This document shows, in pieces, positions 42,201 to 52,900 of a stretch of 64,000 bases of DNA. Below the pieces are notes generated by a model. The model was not told where the DNA came from and did not search any database. It saw nothing but the letters and a program-made list of their open reading frames with translations. This DNA comes from Terramyces sp. JEL0728 (taxonomy: Eukaryota > Chytridiomycota > Chytridiomycetes > Rhizophydiales > Terramycetaceae): positions 1 to 64,000 of the forward strand of contig JADIIU010000031.1 of NCBI GenBank assembly GCA_027603945.1, written 5' to 3'. Numbering within the stretch: position 1 is the first letter of the stretch; each line of letters opens with the position of its first letter. A program made the translations under genes and the position numbers.

Positions 42201-43587
42201 GTTTGGTACTGCACAAACCGCCAAGTACAATGCTTGAGAGGCTTCTTTGATAAACTTGCCCAACTTGTCTTTGATGCTATTCAAGTCAGCCAAAGATTTT
42301 GCTTGTACTTCAACCAATAGCGTGGCCAACTGGAATTGGATAGTTGCATTATGTTCAGTTTCCAATGACTTGATAAACGCTCGTTCCTTTTGTAACAAAT
42401 ATTTGACAAAGAGCGTGGCATCCACGGTTGGTGGAAGAATTGCCTTTAATTCAAATTCTCCAATTGAAATCGAATTTGCGCGCTCTAAAACCAAGGCAAG
42501 AGCAACACTAAGGCTGCCTTGTGGACCACGAACAAGTACATCTTCAACCGGATTGTTGATTGACGGTACCTCAACAACACACCCACTCTTTTGCATAATA
42601 TCTTGTAAACCAGAGCCTTTTGGACCAATAATCAAACGATGTTGCTTCTTAGGAATGGCAATGTTCAGGGTCTTTGTTGTTTGTTTCTACAATTAGTAAT
42701 TGGCTACAAAGTCGTGATATAGAGAGAGCAGTTTGGCTTCGCACTTTAATACTTCAGCTCGTTCACCGACAAGCAAAATTTCGTCCGCTTTCTTTTCTGT
42801 GCTTTCAGCATCATAAGGTGGGATATGTATTTTGATACCAAACTCTTCTTGTAATTGGCTGATATTACTCTTATTTGCCCCTGCCAAAAATGGATGGAAA
42901 GAGCGCTCAATGGTAACTCTGTGATAGTGGTTGCTTGTCTACTATTAGCTAAAAGTACTCTTTGGGCGACTAGTTGATCAATTTCCTTTTTCGCATCTTG
43001 AATGGCTTCGAAATGGCCAGTAATTGAAATTTGAATGTCTTCATCTGTTTCATTATTTTTGTCAAACTTTGGAATTTGGATATTTGTAAGAGTGCGACTG
43101 GTTAAATCCTTCAAAGCAGCACCTCCTTTTCCCAACAAAAAGGGACGCACCATAACTGGGATTGTGATCGTTTCAGAAATCTTGGTAAATCTAAAATTAC
43201 CTTCACTGCCAAGATATTTAAAAGCTGCTTGCGTGCAACTTTGACATTCTCTGGCAATCCAGTAACGATAAAAGTCAAGGATTGCGTGTTCTTATTTGTA
43301 GAAAATTCAATACTGGTCTTGTGTTTTTGCATCAAATCTTTGCAAACTTGACTTGCACTTGTTTGCTTTCCAAGCTGCTGTCTAACCTGCATATTCAACG
43401 GGATTTCCAAACGTTCTGTAGTCGTCCTTACAGTAGATTTAGGAGGTTTCCATTGATTCAATGCCTTCGGTTGACTCTTTGGCAAACTGGGAAACAAATC
43501 CACAGAATTCAAATCAACGTCCTTTTCAGTCACTCTGGCAGTATGTTGATTTTGCAATTGCTCTATAAAATCTGTTTCTTCAGTCAT
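39298..43587 (-). CDS. SCP160: Vigilin / Scp160 multi-KH RNA-binding protein
   Basis: Seven exons (43587-43201, 43180-42959, 42938-42708, 42686-41148, 41124-40903, 40881-40159, 40137-39298), introns 20, 20, 21, 23, 21 and 21 nt, 1387 residues. Many KH units follow one another, with GxxG loops visible as LLGKGGAALK, IIGPKGSGLQ, IVGKGGQNIQ, LIGSGGAALK, LIGKEGKALK, IVGRGGSNMA, IIGPAGSVIR and IIGRKGQTIN; others are degenerate (AGANKS, GRSRDG), as is normal in vigilins. Vigilin binds mRNAs on ER and polysomes and affects translation and chromosome stability. The C-terminal 230 residues are a disordered extension rich in Pro, Ala and Val ending in a poly-Lys run. Position 43587 is chosen because a conserved-looking acidic start (MTEETDFIEQ) begins there. 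The fourth intron begins GC instead of GT. Confidence 0.92.
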
Positions 43588-43875
43588 TTCTTTAAAACGA
43601 TTTGGATCAAAAGCAGAAAAAAAGCAGTGTCTGGTCGCACAAGAAATTTTTAAATTTGCCAGACAGCTCAGTAACTTTGGGATAGTTACTTGATGTGTAT
43701 CGGCGAGAGGGTTAATACCGCCGCAGATTAAATTCACAAATATATCCCCGATATCATGGAAATATCCGCAATCGCCTCTTCAGTTATATTCAAACGCCTA
43801 CACTTGAATTGTTATCAAGAACTATCTAGTCAACGCTCTTTTTTTTTGTTGTGATTTTTCCCAAACAAAAACAAC

Positions 43876-45261
43876 ATGCCGCCTGAAATGAGCAAATTCC
43901 AGCAAATGATAGAGGCAGCCAAAATGAATTTGCCAAAACCGACGCAGGAATCAGTTAAACCAAAAGATACCAGCAAAATCAAAGAGTTAAAAAGGAAACT
44001 GGCAGAACTGCCGTCGGAAATCAAAACCAAATCTGGCGTAAAGATAAATGAACTGATTGCTGCAAAGAAAGTGGAAAGTGAAAAACGTAAATCGACATCA
44101 GAGTCGAGGAAAAGGGAGTCTGGACGAACTGAAAGATCCAAAGAGAGGCAGCCTTCACCACCAAGGAAACCAAAAGCACTTTCTTACGAGCAACTAATGA
44201 AAATAGCAAAAACCACAACTGTTGAAGGATTAATTAAACCAGTTGAAAAGAAGGATGCGAAAGATAAATCAAAGGACTCAAAAGATCGGACTTCCGAATG
44301 GGAAAAGGACAGACGTCCCCATTCAGCAGACAGGGATCGATATACCTATTCGTCAGACCAGGATCGATTTACCCATTCGTCAGGAAAGGATCGGTATTCT
44401 CAACCATCAGACTCAAATCGCGATAGATATTCATCCGAAAGAGACCGATATACGCATTCGTCGGATAGGAATAGAATATCTGAAAGGCCAGTAGGTAGAC
44501 TGTCGGACCGCCCATCCGAACGGTATATATCTGACAGAAACCAAGACAGGCTTTCGTCTCTCGTTGTCCCACAGTCAAGAGTGCAGTCCAAAGGCGGTAC
44601 CGCTAGCAGAAAGAAAGGATTAAAGAATCCTCCGCCTGAATTAATAAAACTACAAAAGCAAAAAAGAGATTTGGCGACAATCGAAGAAGTTCAAAATGAA
44701 ATCGCAAGAAAGAAAGGAAAGCCGGAGCCTGTTCGTGAACGCAAAGATGACCGTTATATGAATTCAGACAACAGAGCTCGACACGAAATACGAGACAGAT
44801 ATGATTCAAAGTACGCAGGTTCAGAACTAAAGAAATCCATTTCTAAAGAATCTCTAAAGAAATCAGGATCTAGAGATAAGCTAAATAAGGTGCTTTTTGC
44901 TAACGTAGAAACCTGTTTATTCTGATGGAGAATCGGGCTATGAGTACAGCAGAAAGAGGCAGTATTATTCAGATGAAGATGACTATGATTACCCAAAGAA
45001 AAGAAAGCACGATCTGACAAACGAATCATATGTGGACAGAAACGTATCTTCAATCATTGGGGATATGTTTGGCTATAATCGCAACAAGTACCGCGACGAA
45101 TATTCGGATGATAGTAGTGATATGGAGGCCGGCTATGAAGATGTATTAAGAGAAGAAAAGAGAAGGTTCATTTTACTAATGGTAGTTTGAAAATTGGAAA
45201 AAAGGAAGATTTGGAAGAAGAAATGAGGCAGGAAAGGGAAAAGAGGAAACATAAACGCTAG
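43876..45261 (+). CDS. SPT2: SPT2 chromatin protein
   Basis: Three exons (43876-44889, 44909-45165, 45186-45261), introns 19 and 20 nt, 448 residues. The C-terminal SPT2 domain is recognisable after splicing: VSSIIGDMFGYNRNKYRDE, SDMEAGYEDVLREEKRS, then LKIGKKEDLEEEMRQERE with the usual basic end. It is known as a histone H3-H4 tetramer chaperone acting in transcription. The N terminus is Lys-rich (LSYEQLMKIA, resembling the N-terminal YDDLMKLA-type motif). The middle holds a degenerate decapeptide repeat, RYTxSSDxDR (about 44325-44480), that is still visible as a roughly 30-bp repeat in DNA. An in-frame ATG at 43888 is an alternative start. Confidence 0.88.
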
Positions 45262-45354
45262 CATTGTAATAATAAACACATAATTACCCACCTTACTCCA
45301 ACTAGAAGGATACTTGGCAATATCAAAATGTATAACTTGGTTTATTACAATTGA

Positions 45355-46609
45355 CTATTGCGCAGCAGATTGGAATATAAATCTGGCCATTTCAAACAGA
45401 GCCCGGTTCGCTTTTCCATGAGCACTGGATGGAACATTGTGCAAGGCAAGAGGAAAATCGTGAGGCATGTCTACACCCAGTATGATCTGCATCAAAAACA
45501 GTTACCTTTAGTTTGGCTCTAACATCTTTTTGTTTTCTAATGGATTTCACCCAGTCATCAATTTCAGGCGCAAATATTTCAGTGCTTCCGTAAATAAGTA
45601 GCATTCCATCTTCGGGCATGACTATTGGCGACAAATCAAAGAAAGGCGACATTCTGGGGTCGCGCGGATGCATGCTTGGATTAATAAAATGTACCTATGA
45701 GGTATAGTATTATCCCTCCATACTTCAAGCATTGTATACGGCAAGTAGTCAGAAGTAGCGCTCAGGGAATCTAGAATATGAGGTGGTGTATGAGAAAGGG
45801 ATAGATCTAGCCACGGCGATATAATAATAACACTTTTTGGCAAGATCAAATGCGGATTAGCAGACTGTTGTTTGACTAGCATCTGGTGAAGGGAAAGCAT
45901 CAAATTGGCACCAGCAGAATCACTAAATAAACATTCAAATACCCTCCTATAATAATATTTCTTACACCTACATGTTGTACAAGCCAAAGGTAAGCAACGT
46001 ATACTGAATCCAACTGTTGAGAGTATTTGACTTCAGGAGCAAGCGGGTATTGAGAACAAAAATACAACAATGGTTTTGAATTAGCAGATTTCAATCGGTT
46101 GTACTGATTCATTATTTGGGCATGTCCGGTAATAAATGAATACGCACTTCCAGATCCAAATCCTCCGCCGTGTGCCCAAAATACGACAACACGTTCTTCC
46201 CAGTCCTCTGAGCTTACAGAAGGAAGAATGTCTTTATTGCTGATCATCCTGCATTAATAAAGATTACCATGCTCCGTTAACAATTCTTTCATCAAACTTT
46301 CTTACTATTCGCTCCACTTGGCACCCAGTAAACCACAGCCTCAACCTTTCAATCAAGTCATATAACGCTGTCAGTTTCCTTATTCTGATCCAGTCTCCAT
46401 TTGCCATGGCAAACCTAATGATATGCGCATATATCAACAATAATACATTCCAGCTTGGCGGTACGTTGGGCGACCCGAATATCCTTTGAATTACAGCTTG
46501 CGGAACAGCAACAAATACTAAATTAATAAAAAATACAAGTGTAGAGAGTAATGGCCAGTAATCCCCGTGGAAACAAGTAAAATTCAAACCATTCCAAGAA
46601 TGATGACAT
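45355..46609 (-). CDS. HSL-type alpha/beta hydrolase (steryl acetyl hydrolase Say1-like)
   Basis: Six exons (46609-46537, 46517-46268, 46248-45943, 45922-45695, 45674-45506, 45486-45355) with introns of 19, 19, 20, 20 and 19 nt give 385 residues. The N terminus holds a membrane-anchoring helix (GLLAITLYTLFVAVPQAV). The oxyanion motif HGGGFGSGSA, the nucleophile GDSAGAN (restored by splicing), the acid in YGSTEIFAPE and the His in DMPHDFPL complete an HSL-family site. Relatives deacetylate sterols or hydrolyse lipids on the ER. The start at 46609 appears only when a 19-nt intron (46518-46536) is removed; it leaves 25 bp to the divergent YARS2 start. Confidence 0.88.
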
Positions 46610-46634
46610 GCGGAATTTTTTTGAAAAAGACTAA

Positions 46635-48015
46635 ATGTTGAAAAGACTGCATTCGCAGGTGATAAAGAATTTAGAGTCAAGATTTCAAATTACATGCACA
46701 AGGGAAATCAATCTAGCCAAACCAACTACGATTTATACTGGATTTGATCCGACCGCAAAATCACTCCATGTTGGAAATTTGCTGACTATCATGGCCCTGT
46801 TACAATTCCAAACCACCGGGCACCAAGTAATTGCTTTAATTGGCGGGGCCACAGGGTCAATTGGCGATCCATCGGGGAAAAAGAGTGAACGACAAGCACT
46901 GGATAAACACAAAGTGCTGCAAAATACAGATTCGATATCCAGCCAATTAAATATATTATTCGAAAACGCGAACAACTATTGTAATACCAGAGGATATAAA
47001 ATTGAAAAGCCAGCTAAAATATTGAATAATCTCGACTGGTTTAAAGATATGACCATGCTTGAATTTGTTGGTAAAGTTGGCCGTAATGCACGGGTGAATC
47101 AAATGGTAAAATGAATTAACTCAAGCTCGGCAAGGATAGTGTCAAGGGGAGGATGCATGGCGACGGGATATCATTTGCCGAATTTGCTTATCAGTTGCTT
47201 CAGGGATATGACTTTTGGCATTTGTACTCTCAGCATGAATGTAGAATTCAAGTACTCTTTGTTAATTTAGTTGGGCGGGTCAGATCAATGGGGAAACATA
47301 ACCACTGGTTTAGATTTGATAAGGAGATTTAACCTGGAACAGGATTACGAGCCTGCATTTGGCATTACCATTCCTCTAGTTACCACGCCAACAGGAGAGA
47401 AATTTGGCAAGAGTGAAGGTAATGCTATTTGGCTGGACAAGGATATGCTTTCGGTGTTTGATTTCTATCAGGTAATTCCACCTTATTCTAGTTTTTTAGA
47501 AAAGCTCCAGATGCGAATATCCAGCAGTTGCTAGAATATTTTACCTTATTACCAGTAGAAGAAATCAAGATCTTGATGGATAAACATCAAAAATCGCCCG
47601 AAGAGCATTTAGCCCAGAAAGTGCTTGCTTCAGAAGTAACTGAATTGGTTCATGGTAAACAAGAAGCGATAAAAGCAACTGTAATGTCCACCGTGCTCTA
47701 CGAAAGCAGTTTTGAGTCGCTGGAATCCAATGATATCCATTTGGCGTTCGCCGGCTCCCCAAGACTTGCTAGAGTCAATTTAATTGAAATGCCAATTAGT
47801 GATTTTATTATTCAAACAGGGGCTTTACCATCCAAATGTACCTGGATATTAACTTAGCATCTGTACGGAAAATGATTGCCGGTGGTGGTTTGTACATCAA
47901 CAAAAAGAAGGCTGCCAGTGATCAAGTAATTACCAAGAGTGATTTTGTTATCGACAACAAATTCTTGCTTGTTAGCGTAGGAAAAAGCAACTACAAACTG
48001 GTAGAGCTTGAGTAA
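46635..48015 (+). CDS. YARS2: Mitochondrial tyrosyl-tRNA synthetase
   Basis: Five exons (46635-47105, 47126-47251, 47271-47471, 47492-47837, 47858-48015), introns 20, 19, 20 and 20 nt, 433 residues. It is bacterial in type: [17 protein letters not shown] contains the HIGH-like [13 protein letters not shown] binds tyrosine and tRNA, and [11 protein letters not shown] is the KMSKS loop. The C terminus has an S4-like domain ([17 protein letters not shown]). The short N terminus ([17 protein letters not shown]) is positively charged and can serve as a mitochondrial presequence. It charges mitochondrial tRNA-Tyr. Each of four introns is needed to keep alignment with the family. Confidence 0.95.
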
Positions 48016-48062
48016 ATCAAGCTCGCCAATTCAGATTAAATGACACTTTTACAATGGGTTTA

Positions 48063-49418
48063 TTAGCATGTTTTTGGTTCGCCATATATAAAGTTGTGAA
48101 TGGATAATACTGTCGAGAGTATCATGATCACCACACCAAACCCAACTAGTAGCAAGCATTGAATCCTCTTTGGGTCCCCTTCTTTGGATAATTTTAAATA
48201 GCACAAGGCAGGCAAGATAAATGCCAGCATTGTAGCTGCAAACCCTCCCTATATTAAATAAGATTACAGTCAACTCGAGCACAAATCCCAAGTCACAAGT
48301 GGATAGAGCTATAAACATAGCAGATAATACAAGTGCCAAGGTGGTACCGTAGTGTACTTTGTCACTCGTCACCTGGTTAATATCAACATTTGAACTGTAT
48401 TGATCAGACCATAGATAATGAAAGAATACCTCTCTACAAACAAACGCCTCCATGGGAAAAGTAAGAAACATGTTCATTCCAAAGAACAATCTAACCAGAT
48501 TGATTAAATGCGAATCCTTTGGGAAACTTGTTAGAATATTTGCAGATGTTTCTTCCCCAAATCCCAGGTATCCAGATAAAGCCATAATAATACAGAAAGA
48601 AAACGAAGCGCTGATTAATAATACATTACAGTATGGATATATGGGTGACCATGCTGAATCGTTCTATTGACTTGTTTTTTAAAGAGCCATAAATCATAAA
48701 TGTATTATGGTGACAAACAAATGCAAATGAAATCACACCTATGGCTTGGAATACCTCTCCATTGACAAAAGTCCAGGGATTACTATGTGTTTCCAGCCGA
48801 GTGCTTTCAAACATTACTGACAAAACAATAAATAAAATCATTATCAAAGACACCAGGGATGTCTTTGATAGTGAGGATATGTCTCTATAGCTGGATAGCG
48901 GTAGTGAAATGCAGAGCGTGCAAAAAACTATGATGAATGATCTTGAATTAAACAATGGCGATAGAAATGATTGTGGAAGCAAAGACAGTACTGTTGGTAT
49001 TGTATCTCCTAGTATGACTGTGTATGCGCACATTGCTCCATAGGCAAATACAAATTGAAATATCGATATTAATAGGAATCCCTTTTGTCCGTAGCAATGC
49101 CTAAGTAATCCTAATATTAAACTTATAATACCTATAGATTAACCAGCAAGGACCTTGGTATGTGTACTGGCCAGACATTTTTCCGTTCAAAACAAGTAGT
49201 AGCACAGTCTGGTCGACTAGATACGCAAGAAACCCCAACAAAAACATACCCGTGAATAATCCAGCCTGCTTAAAAGCATATGGTAATCCTATTATCCCAG
49301 CGCCTACGATAGAATTTGTAAAATTAAAAGAAGCATCCAGTATTCCTGATTTGGCTTCCTCTAAATCTTGTCCCAGCTCTTCCATTTCAATTTCATCTGC
49401 CGCTACTTCAGAATACAT
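48063..49418 (-). CDS. Vacuolar-type amino-acid transporter (AVT / SLC38 family)
   Basis: Exons 49418-49154, 49110-48630, 48610-48268 and 48248-48063 give 424 residues with about 11 membrane helices. The AAAP signature is at the first helix: SFNFTNSIVGAGIIGLPYAF. Further support comes from SFAFVCHHNTFMIYGSL and MALSGYLGFGEET. Closest in style are AVT5/6/7-like and SLC38A11-like members that move neutral or acidic amino acids across the vacuole or plasma membrane. The gap between exons 1 and 2 is 43 nt and splits exactly into two GT..AG introns of 22 and 21 nt with no exon between them. ATG 49457 is an alternative start, but it would overlap the divergent CHCHD5 coding region by 13 bp; 49418 leaves 26 bp. 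Confidence 0.9.
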
Positions 49419-49444
49419 TTTTGATTTCCAAAAAACTTTGAAAA

Positions 49445-49763
49445 ATGGACGATACATTGGAGAGAGTGCAGAAATACTGTTCAATCCAATTGCATTTATA
49501 CGGGTAACCAAATGCTAACAAGACAATGCATAGACAATAATCCCAATGACTGGAATGTAAAATGCATCCAGGAAAGAAAGGAATTAACTAAATGCGCTGA
49601 AGATAATAATCCTAAATTACTTGGAATCAAGAAGCATTGTAATCAATTTATTCAAATGTACAAGTTTTGCGTAGACCACCACAACAACGAAAAGTGCCAG
49701 GACCAGTTGGATAAAGTGCTGCAGTGTCATGAGCAATACAATATTTTGAATAAAGATAACTAG
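49445..49763 (+). CDS. CHCHD5: CHCHD5-like twin CX9C mitochondrial protein
   Basis: Two exons (49445-49503, 49523-49763) joined over a 19-nt intron give 99 residues. The spliced product has four CX9C units: CSIQLHLYGQC (formed across the intron), CIQERKELTKC, CNQFIQMYKFC and CQDQLDKVLQC. That is the CHCHD5 pattern of two coiled-coil-helix pairs, with the family spacing NPNDW after the first. Such proteins are imported into the mitochondrial intermembrane space and oxidised by Mia40. The first 20 codons are easily missed, since the second exon alone carries an in-frame ATG at 49512 inside the intron. CHCHD5 is little studied. Confidence 0.85.
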
Positions 49764-49940
49764 ATAATCGAATTTAGCAGAGATAATACTGCTGTATCAA
49801 ATCCAAATGTTCAGATTGAAATAGACTTGAGCCGCATAAGATAAAAGCCTTGTTATATAGATATCCAGGAAGAGAAATGCAATCATTGTTTAACCACAAA
49901 AAATTTCTTTTTCAAAAATTGATCTACACTCCAAATCAAA

Positions 49941-52900
49941 ATGGAGCCAAAAGATCCTCAGAGATTACTGGAAAAAGCGCAGAGATGGAAAGCAATGAAT
50001 TCAAAACGCTATTCGGAAAAGAAAAAGTTTGGATTTGTTCAAGCTCAAAAGGAAGAAATGCCTCCTGAACATTTAAGGTTGATTTTACTAACTGTAGAAA
50101 GATTATCAGAGATCACGGAGATATGTCTACTTCACGATACCAAAAAGACAAGCGAGTTTATTTGGGTGCTTTGAAATACCTTCCTCATGCTGTCCTGAAA
50201 CTATTGGAAAATATGCCCATGCCTTGGGAACAAGTAATTCTGATTAATGTAGGTGCGCGAAGTTAAAGTGCTTTATCATGTTACTGGAGCAATTACCTTT
50301 GTGAATGAAACACCAAAAGTAGCTGAACCTCACTTTATTGCTCAGTGGGGTTCAATGTGGATTATGATGCGAAGAGAAAAAAGAGATCGTAGACATTTCA
50401 AAAGAATGCGATTTCCTCCGTTTGATGATGAAGAACCGCCGTTGGACTATGGTGACAACGTGTTGGATGTTGATCCATTAGAACCGATTCAGATTGATTT
50501 GGATGAAGAGGAGGACAGCGCAGTAATGGAATGGTTCTATGAACACAAAGCGTTGATTGACACTCCGTATATGAATGGTTCAACGCAGAAGAAATGGAAT
50601 TTCTCTTTGCCTATCATGACAAACTTGTATAGATTATCAAGACAGCTACTCTCTGATTTAACTGATCCAAACTACTTTTATTTGTTTGACAAGAAAGCAA
50701 TGTTTACCTCAAAGGCGTTGAATATGGCTATTCCTGGAGGTCCTAAATTCGAACCGCTGTTTAGGGATGTGGATATTGCTGATGAAGATTGGAATGAATT
50801 CAATGATATCAACAAAATTATTATTAGACAGCCGATTAGAACTGAATACAAAATTGCATTCCCATACTTGTACAACTCTATGCCTAGATCAGTTCATCTA
50901 TCATGGTATCATCATCCTGCAGTTGTTTTTATCCGTGCTGATGATCCAGATTTACCTGCATTCCACTTTGATCCAGTCATTAATCCAATTTCATCAAGAG
51001 CACTTCAAACTGATGAAAAGGTTACTCAGGAAGAAGAGCTATTCGGGGATATGGACGAAGATGAGGAATTCCATTTGCCTGAAGCGGTCGAACCATTCTT
51101 AGCTACGACTGAGTTGGAAACAGACAATACTGCATCTGCAATCGACTTGTATTGGGCACCTCATCCATTCAACAAGAGAAGCGGGTATACCAGAAGAGCC
51201 TGTGACGTGCCTTTGGTTAAAACTTGGTATTTGGAACATGCACCACCTAACCAGCCAGTTAAAGTCCGTGTGTCGTACCAAAAATTGTTGAAATACTACA
51301 TCTTGAACGAATTGCATCACAGACCGCCAAAAGCTTTGAACAGAAAGTATTTGTTCAAACAGCTGCACAGCACGAAATTCTTCCAAACCACAGAAATAGA
51401 TTGGATTGAAGCTGGGCTGCAAATTGAACGTCAAGGGTTTAGCATGCTCAACCTTTTAATTCACAGAAAGAACTTGAACTACCTGCATTTGGATTATAAT
51501 TTCAACTTGAAACCTGTAAAGACTCTAACTACCAAAGAACGTAAAAAGTCTCGATTTGGAAATGCATACCACTTGATGCGTGAAATCCTGCGATTGATGA
51601 AGCTAGTCGTGGATTGCAACGTTCAATATAGACTGGGTAATATTGATGCCTATCAACTGGCAGATGGTTTGCAGTACACTTTTGCGCACGTTGGTCAGTT
51701 GACTGGAATGTACAGATACAAGTACAAACTGATGAGACAAATCAGAATGTGCAAGGATCTCAAACACTTGATATATTACCGGTTTAACACTGGACCGGTT
51801 GGGAAAGGTCCTGGTGTAGGGTTCTGGGCTCCAGGATGGAGGGTGTGGTTATTCTTTTTGCGTGGGGTAGTCCCATTGCTTGAGAGATGGCTAGGAAACT
51901 TGCTTGCGCGTCAATTTGAAGGACGTCAATCCAAAGGAGTTGCAAAAACTGTCACTAAACAAAGAGTAGAGTCCCAATATGATTTGGAGCTTCGTGCTGC
52001 TGTTATGCACGATATCATGGATCTGATGCCAGAAGGGATTAAAGCAAACAAATCCCGCACTATTTTGCAGCATCTTAGTGAAGCTTGGAGATGCTGGAAA
52101 GCAAATATTCCATGGAAAGTGCCTGGACTGCCTATCCCAATTGAAAATATGATTTTACGCTATGTTAAATCCAAAGCAGATTGGTGGACCTCGGTTGCTC
52201 ACTACAACAGGGAGCGTGTACGCAGAGGCGCAACCGTGGACAAGACTGTTTGCAAAAAGAATTTGGGTCGATTGACTCGGTTGTGGATTAAAGCCGAACA
52301 AGAGAGACAGCACAACTACCTCAAGGATGGTCCCTATGTATCTGCCGAAGAAGCTGTTGCCATTTATACCGCTACTGTCCACTGGCTGGAATCTCGAAAA
52401 TTCTCTCCTATTCCGTTTCCACCACTCTCTTACAAACATGATACCAAATTATTAATTTTGGCTTTGGAACGACTAAAGGAAAACTATTCCGTTCAAGGAC
52501 GTTTGAACCAAAGTCAGAGAGAAGAACTTGGTCTAATTGAACAAGCGTATGACAACCCTCACGAATGTCTTTCCAGAATCAAGCGTTTGCTGCTAACTCA
52601 AAGAGCTTTCAAAGAAGTTGGGCTGGAATTCATGGATCTTTACTCTCACTTGATACCAGTCTTTGATATAGAGCCGCTGGAAAAGATTACTGATGCGTAT
52701 CTCGATCAATATATCTGGTATGAGGCTGACAAGAGACACTTGTTCCCTAACTGGATCAAGCCTAGTGATTCTGAACCACCGCCACTTTTGGTATTCAAGT
52801 GGTGTCAAGGAATAAACAACTTGGCCGAGGTTTGGGAAACCAGTGATGGCCAATGCAATGTTTTGATGGAAACCACTCTCAGCAAGGTGTATGACAAATT

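Noticed and set aside
46609..46680. Longer 5' coding frame of the hydrolase overlapping YARS2
   Set aside because: It has no ATG at its beginning and overlaps YARS2; removing the 19-nt intron 46518-46536 gives a proper ATG start at 46609.
49512..49763. CHCH protein starting at the ATG at 49512
   Set aside because: That ATG lies inside a 19-nt intron; the spliced form from 49445 supplies the missing first CX9C unit.
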